Of a stretch of DNA of 64,000 nt, positions 1-11,645 are shown piece after piece. Origin of the DNA: Ciona intestinalis. Lineage: Eukaryota > Chordata > Ascidiacea > Phlebobranchia > Cionidae. The stretch is from NCBI RefSeq assembly GCF_000224145.3, contig NW_004190426.2, positions 1 to 64,000 on the forward strand. The letters are read 5' to 3'. The notes under the pieces are model-generated. The model saw nothing but the letters and a program-made list of their open reading frames with translations, did not search any database and was not told the DNA's origin. The position numbers and the translations under genes are program-made. Every line of letters begins with the position of its first letter. Within the stretch, counting starts at the first letter, position 1.

Positions 1-182
1 TTCGAATTATGACTTACAAAGTCACATACGTTTACAATGGTGGCAGCATCAAACCCACTAGCAAATTGCTAAGACTTTATAGAAAGTTTAGGATTTTGTC
101 TCAACTATTCTAACTTTATATCATGATGTTACTTTGTGAAAGCAAATTTTGAAATTTTCCTAATTTTCCTGCTGGCCCACAG

Positions 183-2756
183 AAACGGAGCCTCTTTACG
201 ACCGTGTTGATGATGTCACAATGGCCAAACCAACGTCGCCTCCTAGTGGGGATTCCACACAGGAATTATTCCACGGAAGTTACGCGAGGTTATACGCACA
301 GAAACCTGACGCGCGGCCAAGATACCAACGACAAGCGTCAACGACCTCAAACTACAGAAGCCGCGCTTACTCTGCCACGTCAAGGGCAAGCGGCGGAGGT
401 GAGTTGTCACCGCTAAGTTACAAATCATTAGATTAGATTGCTTTAATAAAATGAAGTTCCAAGTGTTTGTTCAGGGATGGAATGTTCAACAAAATACAAA
501 CTTTTAAATCTATGCATATTTAAATTTTTCATTTTTTCCACAATTGGCAAATACTAATTTTATTCCACCAACGTTTGGTATGCGATACGACAAGACTTCA
601 TAAGCTTACAACAAAATAAACCAAATATTTAAAGTCTCAAAACAACGCATGGCAGACAGAACACTGGTATAATATAATAACAATGTTTTTTACGATACGG
701 GTCAATTTATATTATATTATGCCCCGTCGCAACAACAAAATAATCAATACTGTTTATCACAATTCACAACTACAATAATAAAACACACCAGACCACCCAC
801 ATTGTTAGGAAACAATTCTCATCATTGTGTTTGTTACGAAGCAATCCACATTATCGCATCACAATCCACATTCCTGCCAACAATGTTTATTATGATGTAA
901 ACAATCATCTTTTATCATCACATTATCACATCACAAATCTCATTATGACATCACACATACAAACAATAAACTTCTAACCTCTGTTCCAACAAATTTTATC
1001 AAGAAGAGAATTTCAAGATAAAAACAACATAAACTTTCGATATAATATTGTGAACAATTAATAAACCAGTAGCACGGAACTAACCACACCATAATATGTT
1101 CTAACATGAATATAAGGAAGAAAAGTTAAGTTTCTCTATCAGGAAACAACATGAACTTTAACAGCATAAACAAGCGACAATATAATATTAAGACAAGGAT
1201 ATAAATTAAATATTCCCTTGTATATGGCTGATGTATTTTCACTTCTTAAAGATACAGTTCGATGGGGGAAGATGGGACACATTTTAACTCTATTTTCTCG
1301 TCCCATTTAGTAGTAAACAAAGAATATTCAAAGAAATATGAAACTATGTCCTCATGTGTCCCATAGACTGTTGTTAATTGTTTAAAACGCAATCAGAATA
1401 CCTGGATATTTTGTGCTAAAGGTGTCCCATCTTCCCCCACCCTACTATAAATATTAAACAACACCTACTTGCATTTTCCAGACAGAAAAACAACAGTTGA
1501 CCAATATAAACAATCTACAATACACGATTATATTAAAACTAGTCGTTTAATGTAATTAACACCTTGGAAACAACTATAGTGTAATAATAACAATCCCTCA
1601 ACAGGGGGTACCCTTCGTAAAACAATCGTGCACAAGAACGCTGAACGTCATCTACGAATATCACGAACCGTTCTCACATACGTTTGTGTGTTCGCTGTTT
1701 GTTGGCTTCCACAGAGGATTGTAGCTGTTGTGTATGTTGTTGAGGTGAGGTGTATGTTGGGTGTAGATGGTAGCACCCTGGGTGTTGGGGTAATGGACCT
1801 ACATCCCAGGTCTCAGGTGTGCCTATTTTCTATTTTATTCTATATGGGTGAGGTCCTTGTTAGAGGTCCAGGAGTTGTCGCATTACCCCAAAACCAAACA
1901 TTGCATACTTCTTAATAGAACATGCACTTGCAAATTGTGCGTTACTAAAGACCTCACTTTATTTAACAGTAATAAACCACAACCCCTATATACGAATAAC
2001 CGCCCCCATCTACACAGGGCATGGTTGGTTTAGGAGGCCACGCGTGCCATGCAGTATTCACAGCCACCAGAATTCTCAGCTTTCTCAGTGTTTTGCTCAA
2101 CCCTATTGTATATGCGATGACACAACGTGAAATACGACATTTTCTGCGACGAAAACTCGCAGGGATGTGTAAATGTATCCACCCTGGCCGGGAATCGAAC
2201 CCTGACCCCCAGAACCGCGACGTGAACGTTTCGTTTGCGAACGCACGACGAGACTTTTCAGTTGTTGCTGATCATAATATAACGAGTGATGAGATTTCTA
2301 TGAAACGAGAGCGACACGCACGTAACAAAGAACGCTGGTCGAGGTTAATGCATAGATTGGGTGGGTGGAAAGTTTATATTTATGTTTATTTGGAAAAATA
2401 GTGTTTTTTTAATTGAAAAAGTTTTTGTTTGACTAAAATTAAGTAGTTTTTTTTTTAAAAAGATTTTATATTTTTTAAATTAGCTAAATAACTTTTAAAT
2501 TTATGTTTTCATTTGAACTTTTTCCTCAGGGGGAAAAAACCTCCGCTTATCGTTGACGGGTAGCGGGTTCACTTCCCCGGGTGAGAAGCAAAGTGACGGA
2601 ACAATAGATGAAGACGAGGAGAAGGGTCAAAGTTCGAAAGGTCAAAGTTCATCAACCTCATTTAAATTAATTGGGGGTTGGGAAGATTGGCAGCAGATGA
2701 TTGACATGGCTGAGGTTAATAAAGGTCAAACCACTAACGAGGAAACCATACTCTGA
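183..2756 (+). CDS. Class A (rhodopsin-like) G-protein-coupled receptor, 3' part (ICL3, TM6, TM7, C-tail)
   Basis: A seven-transmembrane receptor for an unidentified ligand, acting at the plasma membrane. Four exons join in phase: 183-398, 1605-1744, 2018-2360 and 2530-2756, all with GT-AG borders; TGA is at 2754-2756. Exon 1 encodes a hydrophilic Ser/Arg-rich stretch that fits the third intracellular loop. Exon 2 carries basic ICL3 end residues and TM6 with the CWLP motif (FAVCWLPQR). Exon 3 carries TM7 with the NPxxY motif (LLNPIVYA), then helix 8 (REIRHFLRRKL) and a possible palmitoylation site (CKC). Exon 4 gives an acidic Ser-rich tail. Exons for the N-terminus and TM1-5 must lie upstream of the window, so the gene is partial here. 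The TM6/TM7 style is that of peptide receptors, but I cannot name the subfamily. A SINE begins just after the stop. Confidence 0.85.
1260..1448. mobile_element. MITE, family A (TIR GTGGGGGAAGATGGGACACC), in GPCR intron
   Basis: Copy of a roughly 190-bp non-autonomous element whose ends are inverted repeats (GGGGGAAGATGGGACAC at the left; GTGTCCCATCTTCCCCCACC at the right), bounded by TA-rich sequence. It lies in the GPCR intron between exons 398 and 1605. Related copies occur across the window. There is no coding capacity. Confidence 0.8.
1755..1895 (+). repeat. Dispersed copy of the 131-bp repeat family
   Basis: It carries the signature phrases of the tandem array at 25592-26250 (GGTAGCACCCTGGGTGTTGG, then CCCAGGTCTCAGGTGTGCC and TATATGGGTGAGGTCC). 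It sits in the GPCR intron between exons ending 1744 and starting 2018. It is a single unit with no array. Confidence 0.7.
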
Positions 2757-2764
2757 ACTTTCGG

Positions 2765-3010
2765 GGCGGCGAATGCATGAGGATACTGATTTCAAGTCTC
2801 GTCGCTGCTACCATTGTGGGCGAATGTGGGCAAAACACTTAACAGCAATTGATCCAACCCAGTGGTCACTAATGGGTTGTCTGAATTGTCAGTCATACAG
2901 AAAAACAATCACCCACAAAGTTACATACGTGATAACTTGTAAGCGGGCACAAGGTGTATGGAACAGAACACCCGTGTTATAACGACTGTCGTTACCCTGC
3001 CATGTGTTAA
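2765..3010 (+). mobile_element. tRNA-derived SINE (Ciona composite type), in the 3' flank of the GPCR
   Basis: Body phrases CGCTGCTACCATTGTGGGCG, ACCCAGTGGTCACTAATGGG and CAATCACCCACAAAGTTACA are followed by one 98-bp tail unit ending near ATAAGTTACATTC. The tRNA-like head is degraded. It starts about 10 bases past the GPCR stop, so it probably lies in the 3' UTR. Confidence 0.8.
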
Positions 3011-4269
3011 ATAAGTTACATTCTTTAACCTCAAGTGACATAAACGTGTGAAACCTCTACCAGACTACGGTCTATTACTATAGGTCGATAGTGACCTCTG
3101 GTGGTCATGTTTAGTTTAAATCCCAACCACTTGGTGTTGTATGGAGTCGTACCTCTTTGAGGAAAGTTCCAAAGTTGTTTTGTAATAAAAATAAAATTAA
3201 CAATCATAAACCAGTGTGTGGGTAAGCGGATATTGAAAGAACAAGAAAAATACAACTATCTAGAATATGACAACAAACAACTATATGTCTTACAGCCAAT
3301 TCAAACGTTACAAAACTAGAGCCAAAGTACGATACAAATATTAACAACAACGGTCGAAACAGTGTATGGATAAGCCTTGCATGAATGGAAAATATACAAA
3401 TAGAATATGACAACAAATATAAAATCAGGGTTTCAATGACAAACCAAACAAATAAACAACAAAAATATTAACAAACAGTGCGTAGATAAGCAGGCTTTGG
3501 GTAAAGTACGACCAACTGGTAATAAACAACTTTACACTGGTACAAACAGCATGATTATAATCTTACGAACAAACCGTACACAACTACAACAAAAGTTATA
3601 AAAATACAAATCCTTAATTTATAGAAAACATGAGGTCACTGGTACAAGCATGGTTGTGAATTAACCAATGTGATAACCACAGAGAAACTAAAGAAATCAA
3701 TCTTTGTTCTAATTGTTAGAATCCAAGAGTTAAACGGTAAACAACTTACTTGAAATACCTTTACCGCAATAAAATCACGCATATTACACTAATTATCTCA
3801 AAGTCACATAACTATGACATCACACTTATATAACCTGGAAAAATACTGGGGGAATCCCCTAAACTCGACCCGAGGGAGTCGCGTGTAACAATCGCGATTG
3901 TTTGGTCACAAACAACTAACAATAGATGGAATGTTGCGTTACAACCGTTATTGGTGTCGTGTTTTTTAGTTCAAAAAATCAGGGGTGACATTGTTAAAAA
4001 TTTTACCCTAACAGCAGGGTGATAGCTGGTTTAGGCCTAAACCTTGGATGCTAAAACTTATTATGTCACCTCTGTTTTAATAGTTAAACATCCATAATGT
4101 TACTTGTATGATTCAGCTCAAAACATAATTATGACGTCACCCCTGTTTCAAAAGTGATGTCACGCCAGACGTTTATAACCTGATGTCACCCCGACCTCTC
4201 TAATGTCAACCCCCTCAATATATGACTTCACAATACTAATTCTATTTATAAGATATCTATAAAACATAC
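3011..4269. other. No gene assigned; expected 3' end of the TPR gene
   Basis: The TPR gene on the minus strand must end somewhere here, but I could not find a convincing acceptor followed by an open frame. Several degenerate short repeats share the phrase CAGTGTGTGG/GATAAGC (about 3210, 3360, 3478), and TGACGTCA/TGATGTCA octamers occur at 4080-4330. The rest is AT-rich with nothing recognisable. Confidence 0.5.
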
Positions 4270-7200
4270 CTCATGTTTCTTTATGACATCATTATTACCA
4301 CTGATGACATCACTATTAGGATTCTTATTCTCTTTAGTCTGAAACAAATCATTTTGAAATATTTTCATAAATTTAAATAAAAATATGATAATAACTTTTA
4401 TTTGTCTAAATTAAGGAAGCGAATATTAAAGTATGTTTTAAACGGAACAACCGGATATAGCAACAAACAATGGCCACTTAAACTACGCTACTTACAGGTT
4501 TAAACATTTAAACAAACCAACCTCGGACTTTGTTTCCAAATCCTTGTTCTGCCCAGCTTTACTTTCAGTTTCTTCAGTCGCCTGCCGTTAAAATATCATT
4601 TATTTGACCCTGGTTGGCATTAAGTAAAGCATTATCGCATAACATGAAATAAAACTTCAAGTATTTCTTCGAAAGTGGTAGAAAAAAACAAAGAGAAGGA
4701 AATCAACAGCAAATTGACAGTCATTGGACAGGTTACCGGTAAAAAGAGAAGATCGTCGATGCAAAAGGTTGGTTGTTGGATTCCTAACATATATACCATT
4801 ATGATGTAACAAACCTGTGCTTTTGATTTTTTCTTCTTTTTCTTTGTTTTTTTTGGTTTCTCGGGCAAGTTATTGTTTATTCCGTTAAGAGCGAGATGGG
4901 AGATCCCCGCTTTAACCAACTTTTCTTCTGCAAATAATTTTATAACGTTATAAAATAAATATGTGGAGACTTTCCTTCAAGAGACCAACAAGTGCCCAAG
5001 CAAACTTTACAATGTCATCAAACCTTACAAAGCAAATATCTTAAAAACAACATAAATAACCCAAGATAATGAAAGATTTCACAAAATATTCCAGTGTTTT
5101 TAATGTCTAACACCAACAAAAACCCCCAATGCGCTTCTACACTTACAGTTTAAAACCAACACAAAACAAAAGCACCAGTTTATAAATACCTGTATATTAG
5201 TATGGAGATTAATATCATTCTACAACAAACAAAAGCATCAGGAAAAATATCTCTGTATACCAGTATATGCCCCATATATATATAGTATAATGTCACTTTA
5301 TAACTAACAAAATACCTAAACTAAATTTTATAAAAAATATTAAAACTTAAACCATCCAAACCTAATGCAAGTCGTATCTTGCTTAGTTCCTGCCGCTCAG
5401 TAATGTTGAAACACTTGGTGAGTCCCATGTCTATCTTGCGTATCGCTGCTGCGTACTGACCATCGTGATTCAACGCATCAGCCAACCGGTAGTAAGCTTT
5501 GCCCCACTCTGGTTTAAGGGTGACGGCACGATAGGCGTCGCTGATTGCTAGTCTGGGTTAAAGTGGGTTATTAGGGTTATATATGTGGGTATAAAGATTG
5601 GATGGGGTATATATGGGGTTACACCGGGTATAGGGGAGTTATACACTGGGTTTGGGGAAACGGGGTAATATAGTAAAGTTGGGGCTATTGTGGGGTAAGG
5701 TTTAGGGGGTTAGATGGGGGCATGGGGTAATGTTAGTATATAGTCTGGGTTATATAATTAAGGTGGGGTAACATATAGTGAAGTTGGGGTTATACATTAC
5801 ATACGTTGTAACTTGTAAGCGGGCACAAGGTGTATGAAACAGAACACCCGTGTTATAACGACTGTTGTTGCCCCGCCATGCGAGGATAAATAAGTTACAT
5901 ACGTTGTAACTTGTAAGCGGGCACGAGGTGTATGAAACAGAACACCCGTGTTATAACGACTGTTGTTGCCCCGCCATGCGAGGATAAATAAGTTACATAC
6001 GTGGTAACTCTTAGGGGGGAAGGGGTGTATGAAACAGAACACCCGTGTTATAACAACTGTCGTTTCCCCGCCATGCGAGGATAAATAAGTTGCATACGTG
6101 GTAACTTGTAAGCGGGCACGAGGTGTATGAAACAGAACACCCGTGTTATAACGACTGTTGTTGCCCCGCTATGCAAGGATAAATAAGTTACATACGTGGT
6201 AACTCGTAAACGGGCACAAGGTGTATGAAACAGAACACTCGTGTTATAACAACTGTCGTTGCCCCGCCATGCAAGGATAAATAAGTTGCATACATGGTAA
6301 CTTGTAAGCGGGCACGAGGTGTATGACACAACACCCGTGTTATAACGACTGTCGTTGCCTTGCCACGCATTACATTCATTCAAATAGAAACCATGTTAGT
6401 TACTTGTAGTTGTGCAGATTAATCGCAGCTTTACATCTGTTTGAATACAACACAGCTATGTATGGATATGACTTGATGGCGATGCTGTATTGTTTCACTG
6501 CCTCGCTAAATTTAGATTCTTTAAAATATTTGTTCCCACTTTCCTTGTACCCGATCATTTCATCCTGGGGGGTAGGGGTTACAGTATTGTTGTTGTGTTG
6601 TTACATGGGGTACACTTTAAACATAGGCAATGGTGAAACACAGGGGAGGCAGGGATAGTTAGACACACAATCCTGTGAAACAAATCTAACTTATTGGTTG
6701 TAATGTTTACTGATCAATCGAATGTAGAAACTTGCCACTACAGGTTTGGTACTTATGATGTTGGGCGAATGTTTTGCACAGTTTTGAACACGGCTATATT
6801 CTACGTGGAGGAAATCCTACGGTGTAGCACGCAATGGTAACCTACTCGATCAGTTTTGCTCGATAAAAATATATACTCTATTAAAAAAATATGAACTAAT
6901 AATTAAAAAGGTTTCTGTATGGGTGAGGTCCTACAGCGAGACATGCCATGAAACATAAGCTGGACATTGTCATTACCCAACCCAGCAGAAACCCAAACAT
7001 TTACTTTCTCGGTTTGTTGCGCCAGGAGCTCCTTCACCACGTCCCTGCCCTCTTGCCCCATCATGTGGAGAACCTCTGCGTACTGTCGAGCCGTCATCAA
7101 CGCAGCAACGACCTTCCGATCATCGGACGAAGCAAAGTCGTAAAGATTCATCTTGAGTTTAGGGGGGGGGTCAGCGGAGGGGGGGTGTTCGTCCGCTACA

Positions 7201-9443
7201 CATGACATCGCATCGCTAGGAAGGAAGGTAAATATTTAGTTTATTCTATATGGGTAAGGTCGTTGTTAGAGGACATAAGAGTTTGATCAGAGTTCACCGT
7301 TATATTAAATTTTCATTAATCCACGAACTACAATTGAAATTAGAGAATTCTACAACAGTAAGAAACGTAAAACCAAGAAACAGTGACAAAGCAATGTTTC
7401 ATTATTATTCAATGTAACCCATATTCTAATAAAAGTAAATAGAAAACTCACATAAGACGTTTAATTTGTGGTTGCGTGCTACCAAGTGCGATTGCTCTCT
7501 TGATGTCGTTGATCTTCAACTGAGGATGTTTAACATATGTTGAATATAAGGTAACATTGTGTAAAGCATGATGCACTAATGAGAGGGAGTTCGGGGACCA
7601 GACCCTCCTTTTTTACACGCCTGTAAAACTATCTCCTCCCCCTTTATTTCCATCTGGGGGCATCGCCATAACTTGATTAGTTTCTAGTGTAAGATTAAAT
7701 CCCTTGTACACCACAGCACCACCATGAAGCCTAGTTGTTATGTTTGCTGTTGTACATTTACTGTCAAACACTCGAATTGTATTCTTTTATGTTGTAATTT
7801 TACACCTGCTGTTGTAGAGTGTATTTTATTCTAAGTTTGGAAGAAACCTTTTAGTGACAATTGTTTAGTATCCCAGGTAGGGGTAAACAGATTTTACCCT
7901 GTTGTTAGGTGTCTAAACAAGCAGAGCCAAAGTATATTGTATTCACCACATTAATCAATGAGGTTCCCTATGTTTGACAACTATGAGTGAAACTGTATTA
8001 TAACAATGTCACCCCAGATTTTGTTAAACATTAAATAAATGCCCCCGTCCCACCAGCACAACCAACCTGGTCGATCTCCTTAGCAAACTTGACCACAGCG
8101 ACGTTATCCACCCTTGAAGTAACGACCGACCTCAGCGCATGGTGAGCCTCGCGCAACATATCCAACCCCACCAACTCGTGGGAATCCAAAACGTTTCCTT
8201 CCTCAGATCTATTGTTTCAATAGTAATTGATATTCTTATGTGTATTGTATTGTTATGTGTATTTTATCCTTGTATAAGTTATATTATCCTTGTGTGGTAA
8301 TTGTGTTCAGTGTTATAGTTATATTGGGTGGAATATCATGGAATGTTCCCAGGCTTTGTATGGTAAGGAATGGGAATCGGGGAAATAATGGTTTCCTATA
8401 AACTGTTGGCATAACTTTATTTGTCCCTTCAAACACGGTACCAGGTTATTTAAAACAACGAAGTATTTGACAGCTGTTTAAAATATGGATAAAACATTTT
8501 TACAATTTGTTCAACAATCGCGGACACACAACTTTTAATAGGAGAATAAAATAATTTAACTTTTACAAAATAGCCAGAAGATCTTTTACATTTATAAACA
8601 CCTAGACTAGTGACAACAGCATAGACAAATTATAAATATATATGTTTGTATACAACAGGCTTATGCAACACATTGGAGTTAATGAAACCTTCCAATAAGG
8701 ATTTGCTTCCTGTAACAATATTTCAACCAAACTTACACATCTGCCATCAATCGTTCCAAGCTCGACAGCCCGCATTCGCTGGCCCAGTTCATGTATTTCA
8801 ACGGCATCGTTTGTCTCGTGAACAATATCGGTGCCACAAGGAGGACGTGGCAACAATCCAAAACTTCATGTTGGTAGGTTCGGCTTAGTTTGCCCCACAT
8901 TTCAACCTGGGTGCCTGTGGATGAACCTCATGCTCACTGTCGAGTTATAACATGGGTGTCATCTTATACACCAGACACGCATGGTGTATTCGTACACCCC
9001 ATGCTCACTGTCGAGTTATAACATGGGTGTCTTCTTATACACCAGACACACTTGATGTATTCATACACCTCATGCTTACTGTCGAGTTATAACATGGGTG
9101 TCTTCTTATACACCAGACACACATAGTGTATTCATACAGTGTATTCATACAGCTCCTGCTCGCTGTCCAGTTACTAACTCAAATATAATATAAACAAACA
9201 TAAAAATCATATATACCAGCATTGGTCGAGCGATTCGTTCCCCAGGGGAATTCCCCAAACACTTTGTCCGGATACTTTTCCTAAAATAGAAATGTTATAA
9301 AATCATAACAAATGATAGAAATCATAACAAATTACAAATAGAATAACATAAATAAGATGTTTATGTCCATAACTTACATCATCGCTGAATAAGTTGTCTT
9401 CTTCACCTGAAGATTCAATCAATGAAGGTACCGGAGGAAGCAT
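4270..9443 (-). CDS. TPR-repeat protein resembling the N-terminal region of TTC3 (11 exons; 3' end not found)
   Basis: Exons, all phase-consistent: 9443-9378 (ATG at 9443), 9280-9217, 8863-8737, 8208-8067, 7519-7452, 7215-7005, 6564-6404, 5552-5362, 4927-4815, 4581-4522 and 4338-4270. They give about 424 residues so far. Residues 1-226 are a helical-looking acidic start (MLPPVPSLIESSGEEDN) without a known domain. Residues about 227-343 form at least two tetratricopeptide repeats (YKESGNKYFKESKFSEAV, then KPEWGKAYYRLADAL), a protein-binding superhelix. A lysine run (PKKTKKKKKKSK) follows and then an acidic Asn-rich tail. The layout, and a stretch like MNWASECGLSSLERL before the TPRs, recall vertebrate TTC3, an E3 ubiquitin ligase with a C-terminal RING. 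No RING is seen here, so this may be a shorter relative. The TPR call is firm; the TTC3 assignment is tentative. Confidence 0.75.
5565..5795. repeat. G-rich irregular simple repeat (TGGGGTTATA-like)
   Basis: This stretch of the TPR-gene intron 5363-4928/5553-6403 region consists of degenerate GGGGT/GGGTTATA units. It directly precedes the 98-bp array. No coding potential is seen. Confidence 0.6.
5795..6375 (+). repeat. 98-bp tandem array (SINE-tail monomer), about 6 units
   Basis: Monomers read GATAAATAAGTTACATACG, then GTAACTTGTAAGCGGGCACG, AGGTGTATGAAACAGAACAC and CCGTGTTATAACGACTGTCG, ending TTGCCCCGCCATGCGAG. The array lies in the intron between TPR exons 7 and 8. Minus-strand frames across it are open and hydrophobic but are only repeat shadows. 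Confidence 0.9.
7860..8035 (-). repeat. Dispersed repeat (TTTGGCTCTGCTTGTTT family), reverse copy
   Basis: The reverse complement matches the tandem pair at 54225-54450. Shared phrases are ACCCTGTTGTTAGGTGTCTA, AAGCAGAGCCAAAGTATATT and GAGGTTCCCTATGTTTGACA. It lies in the TPR-gene intron between 8067 and 7519. Its class is unknown. Confidence 0.65.
8928..9165 (+). repeat. 71-bp tandem repeat, about 3 units
   Basis: Units start CTCACTGTCGAGTTATAACA, continue TGGGTGTCTTCTTATACACC and end CATGGTGTATTCATACACC. The spacing between CTCACTG at 8933 and 9004 is 71 bases. The same family recurs at 59240-59630. It lies in the TPR-gene intron between exons 2 and 3. Confidence 0.85.
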
Positions 9444-10257
9444 CCTCGTTGTTGTTCGTTAACTTCTGATTGCGTTGCGGTATGGTACTTAATGCACTAT
9501 GGAAAGAAATATAATATATGAATATATGTAATTTTTTTTTAAATTCGAGAAATTTTCCTCAGTGTAAAAAAGAAAATATTGGTGCTAGTGAAAAATGGTG
9601 CTAGTGAAGAATCTCCCCCCCACCTTATTTCCTAACTACTAGCCCCACAACCACCAACCTCTAACACTTCCCACCAGCCTATTCTGCTATGTAATGAAAT
9701 ATTCTTCACTATATTTAATTTGGTTCATTGGTATAAGTTAGTCTGCTACACCACAATGGCTGTTGGTAAAGAATTCAACTTTCCAAACAAACATTGTCAA
9801 ATAAAATATTACACTATAGTTTGTACAAATAAAAATACCGGTATTTTTAACCCGAAATAGCAGCATAATTGACAAAGATATTTTTACAACTTAAAACGTA
9901 GACTGAATATGAATACCATGTAGAAAAAAAAACAAAAAAAGTCTATACGATCTTCAGCTACCAAACACGAAATATAAATAACTAAATAAGTTTATGCTTG
10001 CGGTTATATAAAAAAAGTTAAAAAAGTGCATAAGCTTAATTTACACTGAGAGACCAAACGCCAAACTGCTGTTCTGCAAATAACGAGTTTCAAATCAAAT
10101 CAAACTACATATACATGCTTTTTGTAACCAGGCACACGTTAATCTTTGTCCCCCTTTAGCGGATCTAATGATCCAAAATTTAATTCAACAGGTGTCGCCT
10201 TTAGGTTATATTTAAACCTATATATATATTTAAACCTGCACCAGAGTGTTTGAATGA
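9444..10257. other. Upstream region of the TPR gene; no further gene seen
   Basis: This holds the presumed promoter and 5' UTR of the minus-strand TPR gene, AT-rich with a poly-T run near 9530. I see no diagnostic core promoter motif and no other coding segment. Confidence 0.5.
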
Positions 10258-10558
10258 ATGAATGAATGTAACTTACTTTATCCTCGCGTGGCCGGAAAAC
10301 GACAGTCGTTATCACACGGGTTTAACACCTCGTGCCAGCTTACGAGTTACCATGTATGTTACTTTGTGGGTAATTATTATTCTTTTTTTATGTATGGCTG
10401 ATAATTTGGACAACCCATTAGTGACCACTGGGTTGGAGCAATTGCCGTTAAGTGTCTTGCCCAAGGACACAAAAGCCCACAATGGTAGCAGCGTCGAGCC
10501 TTGTACCCTCTGGGTGAAAGGCAGGCGGGCTAACCACTATGCCACGGCGCCGGACATG
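10258..10558 (-). mobile_element. Full-length tRNA-derived SINE, minus orientation
   Basis: Reading the minus strand from 10558, a tRNA-like head with A box (TGGCATAGTGG-like) and B box leads to the body (TGCTACCATTGTGGGC, TTGGGCAAGACACTTAACGG, CAACCCAGTGGTCACTAATG) and then one 98-bp tail unit ending near 10262. Its head faces the plus-strand SINE at 10714, giving a head-to-head pair. Confidence 0.85.
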
Positions 10559-10713
10559 TTGATGTACGAACTCGGATATACACGATTCTATGAATATATA
10601 TATTTTTTTATTTGTGGTAGCGAAGATTATATTATGACAACAAAAATACGGGTTTGTCAACAAGCGCCAGTGGGTAAAACACGCTCATTATTAATGAATG
10701 GTTAATATATTCT

Positions 10714-11034
10714 TTGCCTGGTGCCGTGGCAAAGTGGCCTCTAACCCGGAGGTTCCTGGGGTAATGGGTTTAAGGCTTGCCCCTGCTACCATTGTGGGCG
10801 TATATGTCCTTGGGCAAGACACTTAACAGCAATTGCTCCAACCCAGTGGTCACTAATAATGAGCTGTATAAATTATCAGCCACACATAATAAAATGAAAA
10901 TATCTCCCCAAAACAATCACCAACACATGGTAACTCGTAAGCTGGCACGAGGTGTATAAAACAGAACACCCCCGTTAACTTATAACGACTGTCGTTTTCC
11001 GGCCACGGGAGGTTTAAAGTAAGTTACATACGTT
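10714..11034 (+). mobile_element. Full-length tRNA-derived SINE, plus orientation
   Basis: It starts GGTGCCGTGGCAAAGTGGCC (A box region), then the body with TTGGGCAAGACACTTAACAG and CCAACCCAGTGGTCACTAAT, then a tail unit ending near GTAAGTTACATACG. It is head-to-head with the SINE at 10258-10558. Confidence 0.85.
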
Positions 11035-11194
11035 TCTACATTCAAATATAACTGCGCGTGTTATTGCGACAGTCGATTTAACGTCGTTCCATTACAACGA
11101 ACACCGATTTAAAGTAGACGAGGCAAGATGGCCCATGTTTGTAATCTCTTTTTTTCTCTCATTTGGTAGAGAAGAAATAAAATTTACGGAAATA

Positions 11195-11387
11195 TAGTAG
11201 AGTGGGGGAAGACGGGACACCTTTAGCACATAATATCCAAATATCATGACCGTGTTTTAAACAATTAACAACGGTTTATGGGAGTCGTTAGGATACAGTT
11301 TTAGAATTCTTTGAATGTTATTTGTTTACTACCAATTGGGACGAAAGAATAGAATGAAAAGGTGTCCCATCTTCCCCCACCCTACTA
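11195..11387. mobile_element. MITE, family A
   Basis: The element runs from TAGTAGAGTGGGGGAAGACG to GGTGTCCCATCTTCCCCCAC followed by CCTACTA. Both ends are complementary over roughly 25 bases. It is the first of two copies lying 64 bases apart. Confidence 0.85.
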
Positions 11388-11451
11388 TATATAACCGTTT
11401 TTTAACGATTCTAAATGACCGTTGTTACAAATCTCTTTGGTTGTTAATTGT

Positions 11452-11645
11452 ATAGTAGGATGGGGAAAGATGGGACACCTTTGTACATAATATCCGAATA
11501 TCCTGATCGTGTTTTAAACAATTAACAACGGTCTATGGGAATCTTGGGCATATAGTTTTATAATTCTTTGAAAGTTCCTTGTTTACTACCACATTGGACG
11601 AGAAAATAGAGTTAAAATGTGTCCCAACTTCCCCCACCCTACTAT
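11452..11645. mobile_element. MITE, family A, second adjacent copy
   Basis: The ends are TAGTAGGATGGGGAAAGATG and GTGTCCCAACTTCCCCCACC then CTACTA. The interior resembles the preceding copy in the same orientation (GATCGTGTTTTAAACAATTA, ACAACGGTCTATGGGA). Confidence 0.85.

Noticed and set aside
5797-6383. Hydrophobic minus-strand open frames over the 98-bp arrays (also 27059-27850, 42567-42815)
   Set aside because: They repeat with the satellite unit and have no start, splice or family support; they are shadows of the repeat.
8602-8856. 84-codon minus-strand frame in the TPR gene
   Set aside because: The other frame of the same exon (VLDCCHVLLVAP...) fits the carried phases on both sides.
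10262-10705. 147-codon plus-strand frame
   Set aside because: It reads through a reversed SINE and has no protein similarity that I recognise.
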